From the NCBI GenBank assembly GCA_900095095.1, contig FMBT01000185.1, forward strand, positions 1-43,515: DNA of 43,515 bases, written 5' to 3'. The notes beneath the pieces are model-generated. The model was not told the origin of the DNA and searched no databases. It saw nothing but the letters and a program-made list of their open reading frames with translations. The translations under genes and the position numbers were made by a program. The number at the start of each line of letters is the position of its first letter. The first letter of the stretch is position 1. Below are positions 33,091-43,297 of the stretch, piece by piece. The stretch is from Fragilariopsis cylindrus CCMP1102. Its lineage: Eukaryota > Bacillariophyta > Bacillariophyceae > Bacillariales > Bacillariaceae.

Positions 33091-33930
33091 CCGCACCAAG
33101 ATTTCTAATGTGAGAATAATAGGCACCAACTAACGCTACAGATAACATGTGTTAACTTTGGTATGATTGCCATTCCTCCAAATGATGATCATACAGTAGC
33201 TCATTGTTAATATTCAGATAGATAGAAGTGTTAGAAGCACCACCAAGTATTTCTTGTGCTACTGTGAGTAATAAAAAAAATAGCTGCTGTTGGTGTTAAT
33301 CGACAGAAAACTTACTACTACTGTAGAAGTATGGATGATACAACATACTAGTTGATTAAAGCATTCCTTAACTTGGAGTTTGGACCCAGTTTTTTTTCTA
33401 AATACTAGCTAGTATTATTATATTGTAGGGTCAACTTTTTTAGCAACACAAAAAAGGAATTATTTTGTTGAATACTGTACTATATAAACAGTAGTAGAAG
33501 AAAGAAAGGTGACAAAAGTGATGTGCTATTTTTTCTATGTTATAGTACAACTGGCTGGTGATTACTATTCCAACGTAGCGGGAAATCATTTTTACTACTT
33601 AATATAACTAGACTTAAGTATAGCTTTTATTTTGGTAGCTTCAAGCTAGAAAGGAGATAATATATGTTGTTGTATATTATTAATAGGGGGTGTTATGGTT
33701 ATTTCGTTATGCTATATTAGTCATACGTATTTATAATAATCCTCATCCAATTTTTCGGATAATAATTACTACAAGTGTCTTATGATTGTGATGCCTCTCA
33801 GTGACAACACAATGCTATTGGCATATTATTATATATATTGTGTGTTTTTGTTCATTTGTGTATACCGTGTTTTTCTGGATATAAAATTATGTAAGGTTAA
33901 TAATGATAATAAGACGGTACTAGTAAATTC

Positions 33931-34260
33931 TTATACACGGGATGGGTACAACATAACTCTGACCTTACCACCGATGGATTGTGGTGGTAAGTTTCTTCGG
34001 AATCGGCATCGGACAACACCATTCGCTCCGTGTGCACGACAAACTTTTCCCCAATTCACTCTGAATTTGTTTCCATATTTGTCAGCAACGTCAGCCTTTG
34101 TGATGAACGCAATACGTTTGCCCAAATAAAAGTCAACCTCATCTTTCGAGTCAACACCCTTGATTTTGATCAAACTAACGCTGTTGTTTTGAGTTCGAAG
34201 TCCACGTTGATAACCGAGGATGGCTCCGTCTACATGAAGTCTTGGGGGTCTAGGAGCCAT
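33931..34260 (-). CDS. Large-subunit ribosomal protein eL33 (L35a)
   Basis: Structural protein of the cytosolic 60S subunit. A single exon of 109 residues, within the family's usual 105-117. The start MAPRPPRLHVDGAILGYQRG leads into GLRTQ, the conserved beginning of the fold. Diagnostic segments are EVDFYLGKRIAFITKA, WGKVCRAHGANGVVRCRF, and NLPPQSIGGKVRVMLYPSRV at the very end, which matches the invariant MLYPS(R/N) terminus. No frame break is seen. It is transcribed away from uS8 across a 1.28-kb region. Confidence 0.96.
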   Translation of the reverse strand: MAPRPPRLHVDGAILGYQRGLRTQNNSVSLIKIKGVDSKDEVDFYLGKRIAFITKADVADKYGNKFRVNWGKVCRAHGANGVVRCRFRRNLPPQSIGGKVRVMLYPSRV

Positions 34261-35541
34261 TATTATAGAATTTGTTTATATTGAATATATATATATCTTT
34301 GATGTGTAATTTTTGTATATTGTGAGGGAAATAGTAAGTAATGAATTATTATTAATATTGTAAATAATAATAATATAATAGATTCATGTGAAAGAAATTT
34401 GACCCAAGAGTTTAACGAGAGAGAGGAAGAAAAAGAGAGATGAAAATTGTGAGATACGAGCTGATAAACCGCGAAGAGGAAGATAAACAAATAATAGTAC
34501 TTATGCTATAACAACTATCATGATTTTATTTTTCCCATTGTTCATGTTCACTTACAAGGATGGAAAGGAGTTTTGACGACAGCAATCAAAGGATACAATT
34601 GCAATTCTGTAGAACAACAACACGTTTATTACAATAGTGGGTTAAAGAGGTGATAATTTGCTTTCAATCGTTTAGCAGAGAGGACGCGTAGTAATACGGT
34701 AAAGGGGTACACAGTTTCTTCCAATAAAATTCGCGCGGTTTTTTCAATTTTAATTATTCAATCTACGCGAAATACTGCGTTGAAATTTGTACTAAAATAA
34801 ATCAGTAAAGGGGTAACTGTAGGCTCATATCCCATTTGAATACAACTGGCCGTCGTCTGTAAACATAAGTGTTTTTTCGCGGTCTGTCGTTCGCGACATC
34901 AAGTTGCATGACATCACGCGACAAAAGGCGTGTTGTTTGATCGACAAAAAAAAATTAAGAAAAATATGCGGTGCAAAACAACACACAACAACGAGAGGCT
35001 ACCGTGAAGTTACCGTAAACTCACTCACCCCACCACGAAGCAAGCGGTAGAATTCATTTAGCAAATCGATTTTACAAGGTATTGCAATTCATACCACAAG
35101 TACACGACTTTCGAAACGGAATAGCTATATTGTTTGACACAATAGAATATATATATTAATAATAACAACAACAAGCTAGCAAGGTGAGGATAGGATAGAA
35201 CATCACATGAGATGACATACAGTAATAATTACAATAGTCTAGGAAGAAGGAGAATGTAGTCCGAATTATTCATGCTATCTTTTAAGACGGCATCGGAAGT
35301 TGGGTATATGTAACTGCTTGGCTTTATTTTGGAGGGAAAACCTCGGAAATGGCCCGTCCAAGCAGCCCAACCTGATCGATGCCGTATCTTAGAGCAGTAT
35401 TTGACGCAGTCTCTAAGATACAAATAATACCTGGTGGCTGGACACAATATATTATTTTTTTTCTGTTTATCTCACACAAAATACTTCTATATCTGTTGTT
35501 GTTTTTCTGATTCCGTTTCGTTGTCTTCCCCCAAAAAATAG
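34261..35541. promoter_or_regulatory. Divergent intergenic region between ribosomal protein genes eL33 and uS8
   Basis: The only sequence between two head-to-head ribosomal protein genes, so it must hold both promoters. A CT/GA-rich stretch (34418-34440) lies near the eL33 start. TTTTTCTGATTCCGTTTC-like pyrimidine sequence followed by AATAG directly before the uS8 ATG looks like a splice acceptor, so a 5' leader intron is possible. A perfect 11-bp stem-loop (35384-35421) is also present. Confidence 0.5.
35384..35421 (+). other. Perfect 11-bp stem-loop upstream of uS8
   Basis: GTATCTTAGAG (35384-35394) pairs with CTCTAAGATAC (35411-35421) around a 16-base loop. It lies about 120 bases before the uS8 start. 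It might be a structured leader, a small RNA or a remnant of a mobile element; nothing distinguishes these. Confidence 0.6.
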
Positions 35542-36284
35542 ATGGTTCGTATGTCAGTACTCGCAGATTGCCTTAAAACTATCTCCAACGCCGAAAAGCG
35601 TGGACGGAGACAAGTAATGATCCGACCATCATCGAAGGTCGTTATCAAGTTCCTTCGGTGTATGCAAGAGCATGGTAAGTCCCTCCCCCCAAGTTTCTCT
35701 CTTCGTTTTCTACTGTTGAGTTGACAAAGATAACATCAAATATAGTATAACTATAAACGCGGATATGTATCTAAAGACTCTACACGGTTGCGAGCGCGCA
35801 ACTTACTTCTCTTTTACGAGAGTAGTAGGTTTGCTGCTTTGCAAGGACCCAACCGATGGAGGAGGAGTCTCATACAACTACTCGTTATACTATTCATTTA
35901 GTGTATCAAGTAGTAATCCGCAAGATCAAAATGGACTTCCAATTCACACTCACGTAACCATTATCAAAAACTAACCACAATGTTCGTTGCGCCGTTGGCA
36001 CTCCCATAATTTCATTACTTACAGGTTACATTGGGGAATTCGAAATCATCGATGATCACAGATCCAATAAGATCGTTATTGAATTGAATGGACGTCTTAA
36101 TAAGTGCGGTGTTATCAGTCCACGATTCGATGTCCCTGTTCATGAAATCGAAAAGTGGGTTGTGAATTTGCTACCAAGTCGTCAATTTGGACATATTATT
36201 CTATCGACTACGTACGGAATCATGACCCATGAAGAGGCTCGTCGTAAAAAGACCGGAGGAAAAATTCTAGGTTTCTTCTACTAA
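35542..36284 (+). CDS. Small-subunit ribosomal protein uS8 (S15a/S22)
   Basis: Core protein of the cytosolic 40S subunit that binds 18S rRNA. Exon 1 (35542-35674) encodes [20 protein letters not shown] and on to CMQEHG. A 350-bp intron (GTAAGT...TTACAG, 35675-36024) follows in phase 1. Exon 2 (36025-36284) continues [51 protein letters not shown] and ends [18 protein letters not shown]. The total is 130 residues, exactly the family length, with all conserved blocks and no frame slip. Confidence 0.97.
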
Positions 36285-39072
36285 AAAAGCAGAGACGAAC
36301 TCAACCAACCCCGCAATTACCACCCTCTCTCGATCTCTTATACATATTTCACTAATATCAATATATCTACCCCCACATAAAGTACTATTATTATTACATA
36401 ATAAACACTGTTGTTACAAACCAAATAGCTATTTTTTGTTTTGTATTTATTGTCACACGCCCGAAGCACGGTTCAATATATCATGCCAAGTACCGATAGA
36501 TTAGCTTGGTTGTATTATCACTTAGAAACACATGGAGTTGTCACGCTGTCTATCCATTACAACTACAATTAGTAGTGCGTGTGGTGTGTTATCTGATATC
36601 AGCCATGCATCATCAAGCTTTGTGTCTTCTTCCATTGTGCTTGACATTAAATATTATATCATTGTTGTGTAAACTCATATTTTCTTGTAAATAATTCCAT
36701 CAAAAAATCTTCAACTTTTAAACAACAATATGCTCTGCTTCATTTCTGAATAACTTTTATTCTTTGTATCCTCAAACCTCCTGGTATTCAACACATGCTG
36801 CCATTTCCATAATTTGTTGAACACATGTAATACTGTACAGCACAACTATTGCTGCTGTTGTTATTTTTGTCCTATAGTAAGGAACTTTACAACTCACAGA
36901 CCTATAAGATTGAGCTGTTAGTATTCAATGGTATATCATGAGTCTTTCCAGCTGTGGGGCATTGTTGTCTGTAGACATGATTGCCATCCAAAAGTAGAAA
37001 CAATTACTACTGGTATTTCCCCTTTTTTCGGAAAGGTTACTTGGTGTGATGATGAGCTTAGCTGTAACAATAGTTTGGCATGTGACTATTTGATACAAAA
37101 GTAAAATAACACCACGCGATTTTTGTGTGGGAAAAAGCGGCAAATATACACATTGACTGTGGAATCTCTTTTAACACCCTAAAGGTAAAACCAAATAGAC
37201 AATTCAATATTATACCTCCACAGAAAAATCTTTCATGACCAGATTAAAACTCACAAACTTTCTGGACTTTTTTGTTAGTTTCACTAGGATTATTTCAACT
37301 TCTCTCCCTTGTAATTGTCATATCAGTGGGAGTGGAGTTCTAAAATGAATCCACACAATCTATATGCATGTGGAACACGGTGATTGAACAAAAGTAATTG
37401 ACTATCCTCTTTCAAAGGAAAAGTGTGTGTGGAAACACTGATTCTTTTGACTGCACAAAGCGGAAAATTTCATGAATATATGATGTGGAATGACTATTGA
37501 GAGTTTGGCTTCTGGGTGAAGGGGAAGTATGAATCAGTGTGAATGATCATGTCTAGGAATTTATTGGTAACCTTCCAGATAATATGAATGAGGACAAGCA
37601 AATAGCTGCTAAATAATATATATGTTTAAGACGAATGGAAATTCCATGTAAAGTCTTTTACGAGGAAGATTATCAAAGAAGTTTCGCATCCCTAAGAAGG
37701 AAGGCGTAATCTACACTATCATCATCTACATTCTTGTCCACCCGAGATTGGAAGAACCTAGCGAACATGAATTGCAAAAGTTAGGTCACCAAATGTAATG
37801 TCATACAAGCTACAGCATATTGCTATGAGGGTGGCGCTCGTGCTGTACATACATGCCGATAGAGCCATGCTAGCTGCTAGCATGTTTGTAATCGTAAGGA
37901 AAATGTATCTGCGCTCGACTGTCATGGTCGAACAAGACAAAAGTTTAATACGATCAGTTCAATGGAAACAGAGATTGTTACTGTTGGATAAAAACCTAAA
38001 AAATTATCATGGTTTCGATGCGCAGGAAGATATTACGATTACAGGATATCCAAAATGCAATGCGGTCGAGAGCGAAGGAAGAATCTCAGCAGGGAAGAAG
38101 AGCACAAAACAAAAGTCGCATATTTCTAATATTTTAGGAAATCAAATCCACATAGACTCAAATATCTGGCAGCAATGATATAGCAGCAAAAGATATGCTG
38201 GAGTAGCGAATTCAATGACATGCGTCATACCGAACGCTCTAACGAAAAGGTGTTTCAAAATGTCAGAATTACGACCGTCAAATCTCACGAATTCAAGTAC
38301 TTTGAACTATTCATAACGACCCCTCGTGCTACTTGTTGTCGACCCTCGGACAGCATCGCTGTAGTTTTTTATTGGTGAAAACAATCACAGCAGTCATTTA
38401 CAAATCTCTATTTTGCATTTACTTCCTTTTCGTATTCGCGTTCGAAATCTAGCTAGTAGCTAGCTACAGTAGCTGTTGCAACTTCGCAAGACTAAGCAGA
38501 TCGAATTAATAACGCACTTCGTGCCAAGTTGGTGCCGATGCGAATGGATCAGCTTTCTCGAATGAGATATTTTTTGTTTTGATTAGTTAGTGAAAACTAT
38601 TTTATTTTCGTCCTTCAAATCCATTCGATTGGATATCATTCTTAATTAATTTTGAACGCTGTAACATCTCTGGCACATCTTGCGTCTTAACAGTAGCTAA
38701 AAACTAGCTGGCTATCTCGTTGTACAATTTTGTGCTTAATAAAATAATTATTTTGTGGACATAAAATTTAAGCGAATAACCATGTGGTTGGGTTGTGCGC
38801 AGCCATAATCAATAATTACTTGAAGTAAGTACAAGCAATCGTGGACTTATTTGTCGCGCAAAAAAAGCCATACGTCAAGATTTCCTCACATTTTCGTCGA
38901 ATGAAAAGCCGATTTGCGTTCACTCTATCACACTCATCTATTCCGATTACAATATTACATGATATTTGTACGTGACAAAATCAACATTTCACTTTTCCCC
39001 TCACCTGTATCGCATAATAAACAACAACGAGACTTTCTAACAGGAATTAGATAAATAATCATAACAGAAACA
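36285..39072. other. Long spacer with a possible coding remnant
   Basis: About 2.8 kb without a recognised gene. Only 37634-38178 shows coding-like sequence (listed separately). The last 150 bases should hold the promoter of the first secreted-protein gene. Confidence 0.4.
37634..38178 (+). pseudogene. Possible unrecognised coding segment in shifting frames
   Basis: Three consecutive blocks look coding but lie in different frames: MEIPCKVFYEEDYQRSFA (from about 37637), then IYILVHPRLEEPSEHELQKL (about 37728-37790), then an open frame from 37798 to 38178 starting MSYKLQHIAMRVALVLYIHA and including RKMYLRSTVMVEQD. The frame changes resemble the single-base losses seen elsewhere. I recognise no domain. 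It could be a small membrane-associated protein gene, a decayed gene, or chance. Confidence 0.25.
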
Positions 39073-40433
39073 ATGAACAAGATGATGATGATGAGATTCG
39101 ATTGGTTTTTTGCTTTGGCACTTCTCGTTTCTTTGTACTTTCCTTTAGAGGCAGCCACGCGTGAGCTGCAACTGCAAGAGCAAGAAATAGGAACGGAAAT
39201 ATGCTATTGTGCACCAAATTCATACGAATTCACACTGGACTTCTTTCTCACGTGCCCTCCTGTCAACATTACATTGGGTGATGCAGTTGCTGCAACAACT
39301 TGTATGGTTAGTCCATTTGGAGATCCTGAAGTTTCCGATCTTGTCCCCGTATCTGTCCAATCAATCGACATCCTCGAGTTGAACCAGAACCTACAGGTTA
39401 TTGTCCAAGAAAATATTGGAGGAGACTTTATAGATGGAGACACTTTTTCATACATTTCTTACGCTGCTATCCCTGGAATGATCGTGAATCCAGAGGATCT
39501 TCCAAGAGCCATTCAATTGAATATTGTTGGCCTAAACAAGGATGGAGAGGAAATTATCAATGTGTACCTAATCACCTTCACAAATGCTTGTGGGGCCTAT
39601 CCTGTTCTATCAGAAGGACAATTTGCTGGCTGGACTCGTTTTGTAAGTATTTTTTACATTGCTAAAGAATGTGGATTATCATATCTAGTGTTGATTTCAT
39701 GATGACCATCCATGTGTAATAAATAATGATGACATTCAAAATAAGGATCTCACTCTCTATTTGCCTTCTATAATACTGATTCTTTTGCAGTCGGACTTGG
39801 GACCACCTGATCAAGAGTACTGTCCCGCTGCACCATCTACCACTACCCTCCCACTCCCGCCCAACACTTCCTCCGACTCCAATGATGTCGATGTCAATGT
39901 CTATGAATATGGATATGAACTTCAAATCTCTTACACTTGAAGATTCTTTTTCAATTGGAGATTACCTGGACGGAACGATAGATGTTATGGAAGGTAGGGA
40001 TTCTTCTCCTGAGTTTGGATATAAGGGCGGTAAGGGCGGTAAGGGCGAAAAGTCTGGGAAACCAGATTTTGGCGGTAAGGGCGGTAAGGGTGGTAAGGGC
40101 GAAAAGTCTGGGAAACCAGATTTTAAGGGCGGTAAGGGCGGTAAGGGCGGTAAGTCTGGGAAACCAGATTTTGGAACGAAACAGGAAAAAAGCGAAACGA
40201 AGAAGGAAAAAACGAAACTCCAAAAGTCTGAGAAAGATGCCACAAAAGGCGGTAAGGGCGGTGAGGGCGGTAAGGGCGGTAAGGGCGAAAAGTCTGGGAA
40301 ATCAGATTTTGAAACGAAAAAAGGAAAAAACGAAACGAAACAAGAAAAAAACGAAACGAAGAAGGAAAAAACGAAACTCCAAAAGTCTGAGAAAGATGCC
40401 ACAAAGTCTGAGAAAAAGCGCCTGAGAATATAA
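39073..40433 (+). CDS. Secreted Cys-patterned protein 1 with Ser-Met repeat and Gly/Lys-rich tail
   Basis: Exon 1 (39073-39642, 190 codons) begins MNKMMMMRFDWFFALALLVS, a signal peptide. The domain runs from CYCAPNSYEFTLDF through LTCPPVNITLGDAVAATTC, SPFGDPEVSDLVPV and LPRAIQLNIVGLN to EGQFAGWTRF. The intron (39643-39790, GTAAGT...TGCAG) is followed by exon 2, with EYCPAAPSTTT, a Met-Ser run (MMSMSMSMNMDMN, from 39882) and a tail of GGKGGKGEKSGKPDF units and Lys/Glu blocks. The frame must change between 39791 and 39882 (two lost bases or one gained). Cationic Lys-rich repeats on a secreted protein recall silica-associated proteins of diatoms, but no silaffin-type peptide is proven. It is paralogous to the gene at 41875 with the same exon structure. 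Confidence 0.72.
40020..40420 (+). repeat. In-gene GGTAAGGGC / Lys-Glu repeat array
   Basis: Repeats of GGCGGTAAGGGC and GAAAAGTCTGGGAAACCAGA encode Gly-Gly-Lys and EKSGKPDF units, at least four copies ending in the SGK(P/S)DF signature. A larger block reading ETKKEKTKLQKSEKDATK occurs twice (about 40195-40245 and 40355-40405), nearly identical in DNA. This indicates recent unequal exchange or slippage. Confidence 0.9.
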
Positions 40434-40945
40434 GTAATCATTTCACCAACTCAAGAGAAGTTGCCAATCAAAGGGATGGGTTATCGACCCATGCCATTGC
40501 ATTTTTACCTGATCTTTGTTGCGCACTTGTACGTGATGTCTTGGATATCTATAAATAAAACTGTAGTCTTGATTGTACCATTAATAAAATAAATAGATAA
40601 GTAAATTATAATAATGATTACTATTATTATTATTCGTCAAAGATACTGAATGAATCGAATCATACTTTTGAAAAGTTCTCCCATCCCATTCCATTATGAC
40701 TGTAGTTGAAAGACCTTTTTACTCCGTGACAAGGATTATACTAGCTACTACCGAATTACTGGTATATCGACGTTGTTTTCTATCGTTCAATGTTCAATGT
40801 ACATACCGAGATCAACTTTTCCCCCCTGACGGATTATCATAATTCTGGATTGATTAATAGTAATCGGACTTGTATTCTTTGTCTAACTTTCAGTCTCCAC
40901 CTCGCGTGCGCAACCAACATTAACATGATATATAATAATAATAAT

Positions 40946-40987
<42 letters not shown>

Positions 40988-41874
40988 CACAATACCTTAC
41001 ACAATATATAATGGTCGCTGGACAACCATACAGTCATGTGGTGACCTACCTAATACTATTATCAACAGCGCAAATTGTTGATACCAAAGAGCAAGAATCA
41101 TTCAGAAGGAAACAACAACAGACAGGTTATTTTGGGGAAGGAATTTCTGCTATTTTTGGATTGCATGCAATAATACTCAATGAATTATCTTCTGAAAGAT
41201 CAATTCTGCAATGACTATGATAGGAAAATGATTTTCTCTGTCTAACAATCTCCGTGGTGTAATAGTATAATAGCAAATACTACTAGCTAGCTAAGAGTTG
41301 TAACTCTACTGTACTGTACTAGCTTAGCTCACCGCGCTTCTGAATTTTTGGAAGTAGCTACGACTGTGTCCGTTGAAACTGTGTTTGTATCTGAAGTCGT
41401 GACTCACTGGTTCACGATGCTGTATTATTTATGTGTATGCTGAATATTTTTCTTTTATTAAAAAAACTTTTGAATTTCAGGTTTTTTCGTGACACTGAAA
41501 AACCAAAATTTCATCATGAACGTATTTATCCCCGCTGAAGTCGAAATTTTTGGTCAGTTGATTCCTAACCAACGTTTGAATAGATGTCAAAAATTGGCTC
41601 TAATACCATGACAACTCGATGGAGTAGACATCGCAATTTATGTTAACTGCCGAAGTTGTTTATTCTAAGGAAACATGCAGTTCTCACTGTACAGTAGAAT
41701 TAATCTCGTAAAATATGAACATTATTTCTTTCAAAAGTGGCTCTCACTGGAATAGAACTAAGTTAACCTCGTAGTATTATCTGTCAAATAACAGGCCCTG
41801 TTCATAGTTTAAGAAAAATCTTCTTAAACGCATCAACACGAAACGACCATAACATAATTGATTTCTCTGTCGTC
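40434..41874. other. Spacer between the secreted-protein paralogues, with an AT microsatellite
   Basis: Contains a (TA)n/(AAT)n tract at about 40929-40986. A 67-codon frame at 41011-41214 has no support. It holds the promoter of the second secreted-protein gene. Confidence 0.45.
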
Positions 41875-43234
41875 ATGAAGAAAATCTTGTCAATACCATT
41901 CGCAACGTTGTTTCTATTCTCGTTAGTTTCAAGAGGGCAAGAGATTGATTTAGGTCCAGAGATCGGTACAGAACTTTGTTCCTGTTCTCCTAGTACTTAT
42001 GAGTTTACCCTTGATTTCGATCTATCCTGCCCACCAGTCAATATTACAATCGGCAATGCCGTTGAAGCCACTTCATGTCTAACTAGTCCCTTCGGAGATC
42101 CTGATATTACGGATCTCGTCCCGGTTGCTGTAACACGTATCAATATATTAGAGATGGGACAAGAACTAATGGTAGTATCTCAGACAGACATAGATGAAGA
42201 GCTATTAGACGGAGATACCGTCACGTATTCTTCCATTGCTGCGGATCCTAACAGTATCACTAATACCAAAGACGTTCCAAGAGCAATACAAATAAACCTA
42301 GAAGGAAAAAATAAATTGGACCAAAAAATCATCAATGTGTTCATTATTACGTTCACAAACGGGTGCGGTAGCCACCCAGCATTCGAAGAAGGACAATCTG
42401 CTGGTTGGATGCGATTTGTAAGTAAAGCAGTAGTAGCAGCAGCAGCAGCAGTAATTGCACCCAATCATTTGTTTTATCAGCTACGAAATGGAAAGCATTT
42501 TTCTCTTCGCTATACTACTGTTGCAATAGTATGGATGATCCAGGAATGCATCAACTAACTGTACCTTTTAATACCCATTTGCTTCTTTCATTATTTCTAC
42601 TGTAACACTGTAACATTGTGTGTATATTTAGACTGGCATTGGATCAGCTTCGAATGAACTTTGTGCAGCTGCACCGAGTCCAACGATGTCACCTATTTCA
42701 CTTGCTCCTCCCGCTCCTGGTACAGATACCACGGTACCGACGCTGGCCCTAAAAAATACCACTGATAGCCCGACAACATCGAAGCCTAGCTCCGGAACGT
42801 TTGTTCCTGCTGTGGAAATCCCAACCGACCCTTTCGCAACAATATCTATGAGTATGTCTATGAGTATGTCTTTGGATATTCTCCAATTCGACTTGGAAGA
42901 CGCCATCCGTCCCAATTCGCGTGAGTTTGGAGGTTGGAAGGCTCTACGCAATACTAGGACGAAAGATGGAAAAAAGGGAGATAAGAGAGATGGTAAGAGC
43001 GGCAAGGATTCTAAAATCGGAGGAGACAACAGTAAGACTACGAAGGAGAAAAATTCTAAGACGTTGAAAGGATTGAAGGGAAAAGGTGATGACGATGATG
43101 ATAATAAAAACAGCAAGGGAGATAAGAAGTCTTCCAAAGTTGAAAAGGCTTTGAAAGGAGAGCATGATGAGAAAGACAAAGCGTCCAATGTGACAGGAAA
43201 ATTAGGAGGAAAACTACGCCGTGGCAATACATAG
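41875..43234 (+). CDS. Secreted Cys-patterned protein 2 with Ser-Met repeat and Lys/Asp-rich tail
   Basis: Exon 1 (41875-42417) begins MKKILSIPFATLFLFSLVSR, a signal peptide. The same domain follows: CSCSPSTYEFTLDF, LSCPPVNITIGNAVEATSC, SPFGDPDITDLVPV, VPRAIQINLEGKN and EGQSAGWMRF. The intron (42418-42631, GTAAGT...TTTAG) sits at the same codon as in protein 1. Exon 2 (42632-43234) gives ELCAAAPSPTMSP, a Thr/Pro stretch, ISMSMSMSMSLDILQFDLED and a Lys/Asp/Ser-rich tail with KGKGDDDDDNKNSKGDKK. The total is 381 residues with no frame break. By eye the domain is more than half identical to protein 1, while the tails share composition but not sequence. A wall, girdle or extracellular-matrix role is inference from secretion and charge. 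Confidence 0.8.
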
Positions 43235-43264
43235 TTCTGATCGGTACTGAAGCTTTATATATCT

Positions 43265-43297
43265 ACGACCTACGACTATTCACTCGTCGTAGGTCGT
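43265..43297 (+). terminator. Perfect 12-bp stem-loop in the 3' region of secreted protein 2
   Basis: ACGACCTACGAC (43265-43276) pairs with GTCGTAGGTCGT (43286-43297) around a 9-base loop, starting 30 bases after the stop codon. It lies where the 3' UTR is expected. A role in 3'-end formation or mRNA stability is inference. Confidence 0.55.

Larger units (their letters stand above)
31922..33930. other. Spacer with direct repeat, AGTAGC minisatellite and poly-G run
   Basis: Two kilobases without a supportable gene. Sixteen consecutive G occur at 32147-32162. A direct repeat and a minisatellite are listed separately. Confidence 0.45.

Noticed and set aside
32866..33148. Leu/Tyr/Cys-rich minus-strand frames
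   Set aside because: They are produced by the AGTAGC repeat read in antisense.
40020..40420. CRISPR-like array
   Set aside because: The repeats are in frame, code for Gly/Lys units in a spliced gene, and have no unique spacers; the DNA is eukaryotic.
39962..40441. Minus-strand frame of 159 residues rich in Phe, Ser and Pro-Leu
   Set aside because: Shadow of the Gly/Lys repeat tail of secreted protein 1.
41011..41214. 67-residue plus-strand frame between the secreted paralogues
   Set aside because: No signal peptide or similarity to the neighbours, and it follows directly on an AT microsatellite.
42628..43227. Minus-strand frame of 199 residues opposite secreted protein 2
   Set aside because: The plus strand has a spliced gene with signal peptide and a paralogue; the antisense frame has only compositional bias.
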